The notes below the pieces were generated by a model. That model made no database searches, was not told where the DNA came from, and saw only the letters and a program-made list of their open reading frames with translations. Below, in pieces: positions 43,255 to 56,445 of a stretch of DNA of 64,000 nucleotides (positions within the stretch are counted from its first letter, which is position 1; each line of letters starts with the position of its first letter). Where the stretch lies: positions 62,001 through 126,000 of the forward strand of contig SZWC01002440.1 of assembly GCA_023375785.1 (NCBI GenBank). Direction: 5' to 3'. This stretch comes from Penium margaritaceum. Its lineage: Eukaryota; Streptophyta; Zygnematophyceae; Desmidiales; Peniaceae. The position numbers and the translations under genes were made by a program.

Positions 43255-46200
43255 GAGCAAGCCAGAGAAAGGTGGGGCAAGCCAAAGAACGATAGAGCAA
43301 GTCAGGGAACGGTGGAGCAAGCCAGAGGAAAGCGGAGGAAGCCACAGAACGGTGGAGCAAGCCAGAGAACGGTGGAGGAAGCCATCGACCGGTGGAGCAA
43401 GCCAGAGAAAAGTCAACCAAGCCGGAGAACGGTGGAGCAATCCAAAGAAAAGTGGAGTAAGCCAGAGGAAGGTGGAGCTGATCAGAGAACGGTGGAGCAA
43501 GCGAGAGAAATGTGGAGCAAGCCAGAGAATGGTGGAGCAAGCCAAAGAACAATGGAGTAAGCAGTGAAATTCGGAGAAAGCCAGACCAAGGTGGAGCAAG
43601 CCAGGGAAAGGTGGATCAAGCAAGAGAAAGGTGGAGCGAGCTAGAGAAAGGTGGAGCAAGCCAGTAGAAGGTGGAGCAATCCAGAGAAACATAGAGCAAG
43701 CCAATGAAAGGTGGAGCAAGCCATAGAAAGCTAGAGAAAGCCAAAGAAAGGTTGAACAAGAAAGAGAACAGTAGAGCAAGCCAGGGAAAGGTGGAGCAAG
43801 ACAAAGAAAAGCGGAACAAGCCAAAGAAAGGTGGAGTAACCAAGAGAAAGGTGGAGCAACGTAAGGAAAGGTGAAGCAAGCCATAGAAAGGTGAAGAAAG
43901 CAAGAAAACAGTGGACCAAGCCAGAAAATGGTGGAGCAAGCCAGTGACAAATTGAGCAAGCCACGGAACAATGGAGCAGGCCAGAGAACCGTGGAGCAAG
44001 CTAGAGAATGGTGGAGAAAGCTAGAGAACAGCGGAGCAAGTCAGAGACCGGTGGAGAAAGCCAGAGAAAGGTGGAGCAAGCCACAAAAAGGTGGAGCAAG
44101 CCACAGAAAGGTGGAGCAAGCCTGTGAAAGGTGGAGCAAGCTAGAAAAAGGTGGATCAAGTCAGAGAATAATTGTGTATGCCAGGGAAAGGTGGAGCAAG
44201 CCGAAACAGTGGAGCAAGCCAGAGAACGGTGGAGTAAGCCAGAGAACGGAGGAGCAAGCCAGAGAATGTTCGAGCAGGCCAAAGAACGGTGGAGAAGGCC
44301 ACAGAACGGTGGAGCAAGCCAGAGAACGTTGGAGCAAGCCAGAGAACTGTGGGCATATCAGAGAATGGTAGATCAAGCCAGAGAACGGTGGAGCAAGCCC
44401 GAAAACGGTGGAGCAAGCCAGGAAATGGTGGAGCAAATCAGAGAGTGGTGGAGCAAGCCAGAGAATGGTAGAGCAAGCCAGAGAACGATGGTGCAAGCCA
44501 GAGAAAGGTCGAGCAAGCCAAAGAACGGTGGAGCAAGCCAGAGAACGGTGGAGCAAGCTAGAGAATGATTTAGCAAGTCAGAGAACGGTGGGGAAAGCCA
44601 GGGAACAGTGGAGCAAGCCAGAAAATGGTGGAGCAAGGCAAAGAACGGTGGAGCAAGCCAGAGAACGGTGGACCAAGCCAAAGAACAGTGGAGCAATCCA
44701 GAGAACGGTGGAGCCAGCCAGAGAACAGCGGAGCAAGCCAGAGAATGAGGGAGCAGGCCAAAGAACGGTGCAGCAAGTCTGAGAACGGTGGATCCAGCCA
44801 GAGAATGGTGGAGTAATCCGAAGAATGCTGGAGCAAGCCGGAGAACGGGGGAGCAAGCCAGAGAATGATGGAGCAAGCCAGAGAAAGGTAAGACAAGCCA
44901 GACAAAGGTGAAGCAAGCCAGAGAAAAGTGGAGCAAGCCAGAGAAAGGAGGAGCAAGCCACAGAAAGGTGGAGCAAGCCAGGAAAAGGTGAAGCAAACCG
45001 AAGAAAGGTAGAGAAAGCCAGGGAAAGGTGAAGAAAGCCAGAGAAAGGTGGAGCAAGGCAGAGAAAGGTGGAGCAATCCAGGGAAAGGTGGAGCAAGCCA
45101 GAGAAAGTTGGAGCAAGCCAGAGAAAGGTGGAGCAAGCCAGGGAAAGGTGGAGCAAGCCAGGAGAGGTGGGGGAAGCCACAGAACGGTGGAGGAAGCCAG
45201 AGAAAGGTGGAGCAAGCCAGGGAAAGGTCGAGCAAGCCAGAGAAAGTTGGAGCAAGTCAAGGAAAGGTGGAGTAGGACAGAGAGTGGTGGAGCAAGCCAG
45301 AGAAAGGTGGAGCAAGCCAGGGAAAGGTGAAGCAAGCCAAAGAAATGTGGAGCAAGTCAAAGAAAGGTGGAGCAAGCCAGGGAAAGGTTGCGCAAACTAG
45401 AGAACAATGGAGCAATTAAGAGAAAGGTGGAGTAAGCCAGAGAAGGGTCGAGCATTCTAGAGAAAAGTGGAGCAAGCCAGAGAAAGGTGGAGCAAGTCAC
45501 AGAACGGTTGAGCAAGCCAGAGAACAGTGGAGGAAGCAAGAAAATGGTGGAGCAAGCCAGAGATATCTGGAGCAAACCAAGGAAAGTTGGAGAAAGCCAG
45601 AGCAAGGTGGAGCAAGCCAGAGAGAAGTGGAGCAATCCCGAGGAAGGTGGAGCAAGCTAGAAAACGGTGGGGCAAGCCAGAAAAAGGTGGAGAAGGCCAA
45701 AGAAAGGTCGAGAAATCCAGAAGAAGGTGGAGCAAGCCAGAGAAAGGTGGAGCAAGCCAGAAAACAGTGGAGCAAGCCAGAGAACAGTGGAGCAAGCCAG
45801 AGAACGGTGGAGCAAACCAGAGAACGGTGAAGCAAGCCAGAGAACAGTGGAGCAAGTCAGAGAACAGTCGAGCAAGCAAGAGAACAATGGAGCAACAAGA
45901 GAAAGGTGGAGCAAGTCAGAGAATGGTAGAGCAAGCCAGAGAACGGTGAAAGAAGCCAGAGAATGGGGCAGCAAGCCAGAGAAAGGTGAAGCAAGTCAGA
46001 GAACGGTGGACCAAGCCAGAGAACAGTAGAGCAATCAAGAGAACGGCGGATCAAGCCACAGAACGGTAGCGCAAGCCAGAGAAAGGTGGAGCAAGCCAGA
46101 GAACGGTGAGCAAGACTGAGAACGGTGGAGCAAGTCAGAGAACGGTGGAGCAAGCCAGAGAAAGGTGAGGCAAGCCAGAGAAATGTGAAGCAAGCCAGAG

Positions 46201-49200
46201 AAAGGTGCAGCAAGCCAGAGAAAGGTAGAGCAAGCCAGAGAAAGGTGGAGCAAACCAGGGAAAGGTAAAGCAAGCCAGAGAAAGGTGGAGCAAGCCAGGG
46301 AAAGGTGAAGCAAGCCAGAGAATGGAGCTGCAAGCCAGAGAAAGGTGGATCAAGGCAGGAAAAGGTGGAATGAGCCAGACAACGGTGGAGCAAACAAGAG
46401 AAAGGTGGAGCAAGCCAGGGAAAGGTGCAGCAAGCCAGAATAAGGTGGGGCAAACCAGAGAACGGTGGAGCAAGCGAGAGAAAGGTGGAGCTAGCCGAGG
46501 AAAGGTGGAGCAAGCCAGAGAAAGGTGGAGCAAGCTAGAGAAAGGTGGAGCAAGCCAGAGAATGGTGGAGCAAGTCAGAGAAAGGTGGAGCAAGCTAGAG
46601 AAATGTGGAGCAAGCCAGAGAAAGCTGGAACAAGTCAGAGAACGGTTGAACAATCCACAGAACGGTGGAGGTAGCATGAGAACGGTGGAGCAAGCAGGAG
46701 AATTGTGGAGCAAACCATAGAAAGGTGGAGCAAGTCAGAGAAAGGTGGAGCAAGCCAGAGAACGGTGAAGCAAGCCAGAGAAAGGTGGAGCAAGCAAGAG
46801 AAAGATGGAGCAAGCCAGAGAGAGGTGGAGTAAACTAGAGAATGGTGGAGCAAGCTAGAGAAAGGTAGAACAAGCCACATAAAGGTCGAGTAAGCCAGGG
46901 AAAGGTTAAGCAATCCAGAGAAAAGTAGAGCAAGACAGGGAAAGGTGGAGCAAGCAAGAGAAAGGTGGAGTAAGCCAGAGAAAGGTGGAGCAAGCAAGGG
47001 AAAGATGGAGCAAGCCAGAGAAAGGTGGTGCAAGCTAGAGAAAATGGAGCAAGCCAAGGAAAGGTAGAAAAAGCCAGAGAAAGATGGAGCAAGCCTGAGA
47101 ATAGTGCAGCAAGCTAGAAAAAGGTGGAGCAAGCCAGAGAACGGTGGAGAAAACTAGGGAGAGGTGGAGTAAGCCAGGGAATGGTGGAGCAAGCCCGAGA
47201 AAGGTTGAGAAAGCCACAGAATGGTGGAGAAAGCCAGAGAAAGATGAAACAAGCCAGGGGAAGGAGGAGCAAGCTAGAGAAAGGTGAAGCGAGCCAGGAA
47301 AGGGTGGAGCAAGCGAGAGAAATATGGAGCAAGACAGAGAACAGTGGAGTAAGCCAGGGTAAAGTGGAGGAAGCCAGGGGAAGGTGTATCAAGCAAGGGA
47401 AAGGTTGAGCAAGCCAGAGAAAGGCAGAGCAAGCTAGAGAAAGGTGGAGCAAGACAGGGAAAGGTGGAGCAAGTGAGAGAAAGGTGGAGCAAGCCAGATA
47501 AGGATTGAGCAAGCTCGAGAAAGGTGGAGCAAGCCAGTGAATGGTGGAGTAAGCCAGAGAATGATGGAGCAAGCCAAAGAAAGGTGGAGCAAGCCAGAGA
47601 AAGGGCGAGCAAGCCAGAGAAAGGTGGAGCCAGCCAGAGAAAGGTGGATCAGGTCAGAGAAAGGTGGTGCAAGCCCTAGAACGGTGGAGCAAGCCATGAA
47701 AAAGTGGTGCAAACCAGAGAACCGTGGAGCAAGCCCGGGAAATGTGGAGCAAGCCAGTGAAATGTGGAGCAAGCCAGAAAAAGGTGGAGCAAGCCAGGGA
47801 AAGGCGGAGCAAGCCAGAGAAAGGTGGAGCAGGCCGGAGAAAGGTAGAGCAAGCCAGGGAAAGGTGGAGCAAGCCAGGGAAAGGTGGAGCAAGCCAGAGA
47901 AAGGTGGAGCAAGCCAGAGAACGGTGGGGCAAGGCAGAGAAAGGTTGAGCAAGCCTGAGAATCGTGGAGCAAGCCAGAGAAAGGTGGAGCAGGCCAAAGA
48001 AAGGTGGAGCAAGCCAGAGGTAGGTGGAGCACGCCAGAGGAATGTGGCGCAAGCCAGAGAAAGGTGGAGCAAGCGAGCAAATGGTGGAGCAGGCAAGAGA
48101 AAAGTGGAGCAAGCCAGAGAAAGATTGAAAAAGCCAGGGAAAGGTGGAGCAAGCCAGAGAAAGGTGAGCAAGCCAGAGAACGGTGGAGCAGGCCAGAGAA
48201 AAGTGGAGCAAGCCAGAAAACGGTGCAGCAAGCAAGGGAAAGGTCGAGCAAGCCAGAGAAAGTTGGAGCAAGCCAGACAATGATGGAGCAAGCTAGAGAA
48301 AGGTGGAGCAAGCCAGAGAACGGTTGAGCAAGCCAGAGAAAGGTTGAGCAGGCCAGAGGAAGGTGGAGCAAGCTAGATAGTGGTGTAGTAGGCTAGGGAA
48401 AGGTGGAGCAAGCCATAGAAGGGTGGAGCAAGCCAGAGAAATGTGGAGCGAGCCAGAGAAAGGAGGAGCAAGCCCGAGAAAGGCGGAGAAACCCAGAGAA
48501 AGTTGGAGCAAGCCAGGGAAGTTGGAGCAAGCCAGAGAAAGTTGTAGCAAGCAAGAGAGCGGTTGAGCAAACCAGAGAAAGGTGGTGCAAGTCAGAGAAA
48601 GGTGGAGTAAGCCAGAGAGTGATACAGCAAGCCAGAGAAAGAGGGAGAAACCAAGAGAAAGGTGGAGGAAGCCAGAAAACGGTGAAGCAAGCGAGAGAAA
48701 GGTGGAGCAAGCCAGAAAAATGTGGAGCAAACCAAGGAAATGTGCAGAAAGCAAGAGCAAAGAGGATTCAGCAAGAGAAAGGTGGAGCAAGGCATAGAAA
48801 GGTGGAGCAAGCCAGTGAATGGTGGAGCAAGCCAGAGAAAGGTGGAGCAAGCCAGGAAAAGATAGGGCAAGCCAAAGAAAGGTGGATTAAGCGAGAGAAC
48901 GATGGAGCAGGCCAGATAACGCTGGAGCAAGCCAGAGAATTGTCGAACAAGACAGAGAAAGGTGGAGCAAGTCATGGTAAGGTGGAGAAAGCCAGGGAAA
49001 GGTGGAGCAAGCCAGAGAAAGCTGGACCAAGCAAGAGAACGGTGGAGCAATCCAGAGAACGGTAGAGCAAGCCTTAAAACAGTGGAGCAATCCAGAAAAT
49101 GGTAGAGCAAGCCAGAGAAAGGTGGTGCAAGCCACGGAAAGGTGGACCAGGCCAGAGACACGTGAAGCAGGCATAAGAAATGTGGAGCAAGTCTGAGAAC

Positions 49201-50480
49201 GGTCGAGCAACCAAGAGAGCGGTGGAGCAAGCCAGAGAACGGTGGAGTAAGCCAAGAACGGGGGAGCAAGCCAGAGAACGGTGGAGCAAGCCACAGAAAC
49301 GTGAGGCAAGCCAGAGAAAGGTGAAGCAAGCCACATAATGTTAGAGCAAGCCAGAGAAAGGTGCAGCAAGCCAGAGAAAGGTGGAGCAAGCCAGGGAAAG
49401 GTGAAGCAAGCCAGAGAAAGGTGGAGCAATCCAGGGAAAGGTGAAGCAAGCCAGAAAATGTTGGAGCAAGCCAAAGAAGGGTGGAACAAGCCAGGGAAAA
49501 TTGGAGCAAGACAAAGAAATGTGGAGCGAGCCAGAGAAAGGTGGAACAAGCCAGGCAAAGGTGGAGCAAGCCAGAGAAAGGTGGGACAAGCCAGAGAACG
49601 ATGGAGCAAGCCAGAGAAAGGTGGAGCAAGCCAGGGAAAGGTGGAGCAAGCAAGAGAAAGGTGGAGCAGGCCAGGGAAAGGTTGAGCAAGCCAGAGAAAG
49701 GTGAAGGAAGCTAAAGAAAGGTGAAGCAAGGCAGAGAATGGTGGAGCAAGCCAGAGAAATATGGATCAAGCTAGAGAAAGGTGGAGCAAGTCAAAGAATT
49801 GTTGAGCAAGCCAGAGAACGGTGGATGTAGCTAGAGAATGGTGGAGCAAGCCAGAGAATTGTGAAGCAAACCTGAGAAAGGTGGAGCAAGCCATAGAAAG
49901 GTGGAGCAAGCCAGAGAAAGGTGGAGCAATCCAGAGGAAGGTGCAGCAAGCCAGAGAACGGTGGGGCAAGCTAGAGAAAGGTGGAGCAAGCGAGAGAAAG
50001 GTGGAGCAAGCCAGATAAAGGTGGAGCAAGCCTGCCATAAATGTGGCAAGCCAGATAAAGGTGGAGCAATCCAGAGAACGGTGGAGCAAGCCAGAGAAAG
50101 GTGGAGCAAGCCCGAGAAAGGTGGAGCAAGCCAGAGAAAGGTGGAGCAAGCCAGAGAAAGATGGAGCAAGCGAGAGAAAGGAGGAGGAAGCCAGAGAAAA
50201 TTGGAGCAAGCCAGGAATTGGTGGAGCAAGCCAGCGAATGGTGGAGCAAGCTAGAGAAAGGTGGAGCAAGATAGGGAATGGTGGAGCAAGCTAGAGAAAG
50301 GTGGAGCAAGCAAGAGAACGGTTGAGCAAGCCCGAGAAAGGTGGATCAAGCCAGAGAAACGTAGAGCAATCCAGAGAAACGGGGAGCAAGCCAGAGAAAG
50401 GTGGAGCCAGCCAGAGAGAGGTGCATCAAATCAGAGAAAGTTGGTGCAAGCCAGAGAAAGGTGGAGCAAGCCAGAGAAAG
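43255..50480 (+). repeat. 20-bp minisatellite, plus orientation (unit B), ~7.2 kb
   Basis: About 360 copies of GTGGAGCAAGCCAGAGAAAG, more variable at the left. Variants with GGGAAAG in place of GAGAAAG are frequent between 44900 and 50400, marking a sublineage. All six frames are largely open because of the repeat composition. No gene assigned. Confidence 0.96.
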
Positions 50481-52545
50481 CTTTCTCTGGCTTGATCCAC
50501 CGTTCTCTGGCTTGCTCCACCGTTCTCAGAATTGCTCCACCTTTCTTTGGCTTTGCTCCATTGTTCTCTGCCTTTCTCCACCTTTGTCTGGCTTGCTCCG
50601 GCTTTCCCTGGCTTGCTCCACATATTTCTGGCTTGCTCCACCTTTCTCTGGCTTGTTCTACCTTTCACTGGCTTGCTCCACCTTTCTCTGGCTAACTCCA
50701 GCTTTCCCAGCCTTGCTAAAGCATTCTCTGGCTTGCTCCACCTTTCCCTTTCTTGCTCCACCTTTCCCTGGCCTGCTTCACCTTTCTCTGGCTTGCTCAA
50801 CCTTTATCTGGCTTGCTCCACCTTCCTCTGGCTTGCTCCACCTTTCTCTGGCTTGCTCCACCGTTCTCTGGCTTCGTCCACCTTTCCCTGGCTTGCTCCA
50901 CCTTTCTCTTTCTTGCTTTACCTTTCTCTGGCTTGGTCCACCTTTCTCTGGCTTGCTCTACTGTTCTCTGGCTTGCTCCACCTTTCTCTGGCTTACTCCA
51001 CCTTTTTCTGGCTTGCTCCACGTTTCTTTGGCTTGCTCCATCTTTCTCTGGCTTGCTCCACCTTTCCCTTGCTTACTCTTCCTTTCTCTGGCTTGCTTCA
51101 TCTTTCCCTGGCTTGCTCCACCGTTGCCTGACTTGCTCAACCTTTCTCTGGCTTGCTCCACCTTTCCCTACCTTGCTCCACCTTTCTCTTGCTTGCTCAA
51201 CCTTACTCTGGCTTACTTCACCTTTCTCTGGCTTGATCCACTTTTCTCTAGCTTGATGCACCTTTCTCTGGCTTGCTCCACCTTCCTCTGCTTGCTCCAC
51301 TGTTCTCTCGCTTGCTCCATCGTTCTCTGGCTTGCTCCACGTTTCTCTGGCTTGCTCCACTGCTCTCTGGCTTGCTTCGCCATTTTATGGCTTGCTTCAC
51401 CGTTTTCTGGCTTGCTCCACTGTTCTCTGGCTTGCTCAACCTTTCTCTGGCTTGCTCCATCTTTCCCTGGCTTTCTCCACCATTCTCTGGCTTGCTCCAT
51501 TGTTCTCAGGCTTGCTCCACCTTTCTCTGGCTTGCTCCACCGTTTTGTGGCTTGCTCCACCTTTGTCTGTTTTGCTCCAGCTTCCCCTGGCTTGCTCCAC
51601 CTTCTGTGGCTTCCTCCACCTTTCTCTGGCTCGTTCCACCTTTCCTGGCTTGCTCCACCTTTCTCTGGCTTGCTCCACCTTTCCGGTTTGCTCATCCGTT
51701 CTCTAGCCTGCTCCACCTTTCTGTGGCGTGGTCCATCTTTCCCTGGCGTGCTCCACCTTTTTCTAGCTTGCTCCACCTTTATTTGGCTTGCTCCACCTTT
51801 CTTTTGCTTGCTCCACCTTTCTCTGGCTTACTCCACCTTTCTCTGGCGTGCTCCACCTTTCTCTGGCTTGCTCCACCTTTCCCTAGCTTTCTCCTCCTTT
51901 CTCAGGCTTGCTCCACTGTTCTCTCGCTTGCTCCACATTTCAATGGCTTGCTCCATTTTTCTCTGGCTTGCTCCACCTTTCTCTGCCTTGCTCCACCGTC
52001 CTCTGGCTTGCTCCACCTTTCTCTGGCTTGCTCCATCTTTCTCTAGCTTGCTCCACCGTTCTCTTGCTTGGTCCACCGTTCTCTAGCTTGCTCCACTGTT
52101 CTCTGGCGTGCTCCACCGTTCTCTGGCTTGTTCCAACGTTCTCTGGCTTGTTACACCTTTCTCTGGCTTGCTCCCACTTTCTCTAGCCTGCTCCACCTCT
52201 CTCTGGCATACTCCACCTTTCCATGGGGGGCTCTACCTTTCTCTGGCCTGATCCACCGTTGTCTGGCTTGCTCCACCGTTCTCTGGCTCACTCCATTTTT
52301 TTCTGGCTTGCTCTACCTTTCTCTGGCCTGCTCCAGCTTTCTCTGGCCTAATCCACCTTTCTCTGGCCTGATCCACCGTTGTCTGGCTTGCTCCACCGTT
52401 CTCTGGCTCACTCCATTTTTTTCTGGCTTGCTCTACCTTTCTCTGGCCTGCTCCAGCTTTCTCTGGCCTAATCCACCTTTCTCTTGCCTGCTCCACCGTT
52501 CTCTGGCTTGCTTCACCTTTCTCTGGCCTGCTCCACCTTTATCTG
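50481..52545 (-). repeat. 20-bp minisatellite, minus orientation (unit B)
   Basis: About 103 copies of CTTGCTCCACCTTTCTCTGG. Joined head-to-head to the previous block at a perfect palindrome (CCAGAGAAAGCTTTCTCTGG, centre about 50480). Positions 52241-52360 and 52361-52480 form an almost exact 120-bp (six-unit) duplication. Confidence 0.95.
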
Positions 52546-53585
52546 TCCATGCGGTGCATTCAAAGACCTTCAGGTGTGAGGCGTCCGGCTTTTTTCCCAA
52601 CCACACCTCCTGTGGCATCATGTGCTACCTGCCCTTTTTCTTGCCGCGCCTTCCCAGAGCAGCCGCAGGAGTGAGGTTGACAAGGTAGCACGTCGTTCTT
52701 GCAGCTTCCACCCAGAAACGTGGTGGGAGTTATGCGTCAAAGAGCATGCTGCACACCATGCCGAGGATGGTCTAATTCATCCGTTCAGCCACACCGTTGC
52801 TCTGTGGTGTGTAGGGTGTCCTGGTCTGATGGTGGATGCCCCGTTGCCACAGCCATCCCTTTTATGCCTCGTATTCTCCGCTGTTGCACTGCCTTGACCT
52901 TCTTTCCGGTCTGCCGCTCAACCATGGCAACAAACGCCTGGAGCTTCTTTCTGACATGTCCCTTTTTTTATAGGAAGTATATCCACATCTTGTGGCTGTG
53001 GTCATCAATGAAGGTCAAGAAGAACTTGCTGCCACCGTTTGATGCCGTGCGGAAGGATTCACACACATCGGTGTGAATGAGGTCCAGGACGGCTTCCGCA
53101 TGACGGCTGGTGCACTCAACGCACTTTCTCTTTGTCTTGCCTTGAAGGCAAGGTTCACACAAGCTGCCACACCCAACCGCTTACTTTGTTTAGTCCTCCA
53201 TGCCGCAAGCTGTTGTTGGTGCATGACGTGCAGCGTGCTCGTTGCAACGTGCCCAAAGTGTCTATGCCACTGTCTCTCTGCTTGGTGACTGAGGAAACCT
53301 TCTGGGTTTCCGTGGTGTGTTCTCTTGCGTTGGTGCCGAGACCACTGCCTCTGCCGTACCTGCATGACCCTCATCCTCCGAACTCTCTTTCACGGTTGTC
53401 TGCATCAAGTGAAGCCCGTCGACTCGTGGAACCTGAGCTATGAGGTCAATGTTGGCGTAGAGGACCTTGATGTCCTTCTTGTTAATGATGATTGCCTCCT
53501 TGTGCGTAAATACAGCTGTCATGTCTTTGTCTTTGATTTTGGACACTGACAGAAGGTATGCCGCAAATGAGGGTATGTAGACCAC
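52546..53585 (-). pseudogene. Copia-3 protease end and integrase fragment
   Basis: VYIPSFAAYLLSVSK and VAQVPRVDGL-like IAQVPRVDGLHLMQT close the protease region; then CEPCLQGKTKRK, LDLIHTDVCESFRTASNGG, FIDDHSHKMWIYFL, and in other frames the integrase end with MMPQEVWLGKKPDASHLKVF. The Asn-Gly-Gly-Glu region near 52880 is scrambled. Cut off at the minisatellite, so the element stops before RT. Confidence 0.88.
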
Positions 53586-53597
53586 GTCACATAGCCG

Positions 53598-54674
53598 CTA
53601 ATCCTTCTTCACACCATTGAGGCTGATGCTCACCACCTTATCTTCCACACCCTTTGCATTAATGATGCTGCAGTTTGAGCATCTAAACTGCCACTCGGTG
53701 GGGCCGATGGAGACAAATCCAGCCTGGTCATTTCTAAAGATATGGTCGGTGCCGGAGTGGAGCCCAAAGGCTCCTGGCCTGAGCCATGCCGTTCCCTTTG
53801 CCAAAGGTGTGCTCTGAGCCATCATGTTGGTGGCCTCTTTGCCACCCTTTTAGCTGCCTTTGTTCCCACTGCTCTCACCTTCTTCTTTCTTTGGTGATTT
53901 GCACTCTCTTGCCCAGTGCCCAGGTTTGCAACAACTGCAGCTGCTGCCTTGTCGGTTGGGATTCTTGCTGCCATTCTTGCCTCCGCCGCCACTGCTTCTG
54001 CTATGGCCGTTCTGACCAGAGGCTGGCACTTCGCTCCCGCAGCCGTTGTAGCATGTGGCATAGGCTGAGAAGTTAGCCTCATTACCGCTACGACACGCGG
54101 CCTCGTTTCGCATGTACTCGGACACTGCCGTGTACATCAAGTCGTTTTCCTTCCATCCACCCATGACGGTGATCAGTGGGTTCCAGCTCTCCGGTAGCAC
54201 CATGAGGAGGACCATGGCCTGCATCTTTTCATCAAGGTCCCAGTTCATTTGGCGAGCCTCGCCAAGGAGTCCTTCAAACTCTTGTAAGAAATCAGGGATA
54301 GACCCCCCCTTATTCACCCACACGCTGATCAGCAATTGTAGGATGAATAATCTATTTGTGAGGGAGGTGGATGGGTGCACACGCTTGAGCTTGGTGAAAG
54401 CATCCTTAGCTAGTGTTTAGTCCGCAATAATGGGAACATACGTCTTGGATATCACGTTGCTGAGGAATGACCTGACAATATCATTTCGATCCATCCATGC
54501 CTTGTACTCGGGTGTGCCCTCCGAAAGAACATGCTTCTCTCCTTTCAGTAGCTTGATAAAGCCATGCACTTTCATCGCCAGCTCAAAGTACCATCTCCAA
54601 AAGGGGGAAGTTAACCCCCTCGAAAATGGGGATTCCTCCCAAGTGTCCGAGACCTTGCAGCAGTGAGGTTGCAC
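53598..54674 (-). pseudogene. Copia-3 Gag and protease start
   Basis: Broken reading: FWRWYFELAMKVHGFIKLLK, SLTNRLFILQLLISVWVNKG, ARQMNWDLDEKMQAMVLLM, LPESWNPLITVMGGWKEND. The zinc knuckle region reads CSCCKPGHWAREC. The protease site is LHSGTDHIFRND, with His in place of the catalytic Asp. Several stops and frame changes. Closest relative in the window is Copia-1. Confidence 0.9.
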
Positions 54675-54708
54675 TCACGATTGCTCCAGTGGTCTGCCCT
54701 GAGGTCCA

Positions 54709-55016
54709 CTGTTCTCTGAATTGCTCCACCTTTCTCTGGCTTGCTCAACCTTTCTCTGGCTTGCTCCACCTTTTTCTAGCATGCTCCACCTTTCTCTGGC
54801 CTGCTCCACCTTCCTCTGGCCTGCTCCACCGTTCTCAGGCTTGCTCCACCATTCTCTGGATTGCTCCACCTTTTTCTGGCTTGCTCCACCTTTCTCTGGC
54901 TTGGTCCAACTTTCTCTGTCTTGCTCCACCGTTCTCTGGCCTGCTCCCCCATTCTCTTGCTTGCTCCACCGTTCTCTGGCTTGTTCCACCGTTCCCAGGC
55001 TTGCTCCACCGTTCTC
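54709..55016 (-). repeat. 20-bp minisatellite, minus orientation (unit B, second block)
   Basis: About 15 copies; same length and position as 33936-34247 in unit A, and followed by the same spacer. Confidence 0.94.
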
Positions 55017-55140
55017 ATATATGTCCAATGGTGGACAGATCACACACTCAAATTTTAGTGCATTCTTCTAGTGTGCTCAAAGACCATGCACTAACACCAT
55101 GCACTAAAACCCTGGTGCACTTTAACGGTATACAGTAGAC
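55017..55140. other. Spacer, unit B
   Basis: Matches 34248-34376 (GGTGGACAGATCAC, GTGCATTCTTCTAGTGTGCT). No gene seen. Confidence 0.75.

Positions 55141-56445
<1,305 letters not shown>

Larger units (their letters stand above)
52546..54708 (-). mobile_element. Copia-3: Copia fragment embedded in the minisatellite
   Basis: Runs from the gag N-terminus to the integrase C-terminal region of a Copia-1-like element, without LTRs, RT or RNase H. Both ends pass directly into minus-oriented minisatellite. Left breakpoint near CTTTATCTGTCCATGCGG; right one after GTCTGCCCTGAGGTCCAC. Confidence 0.9.
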
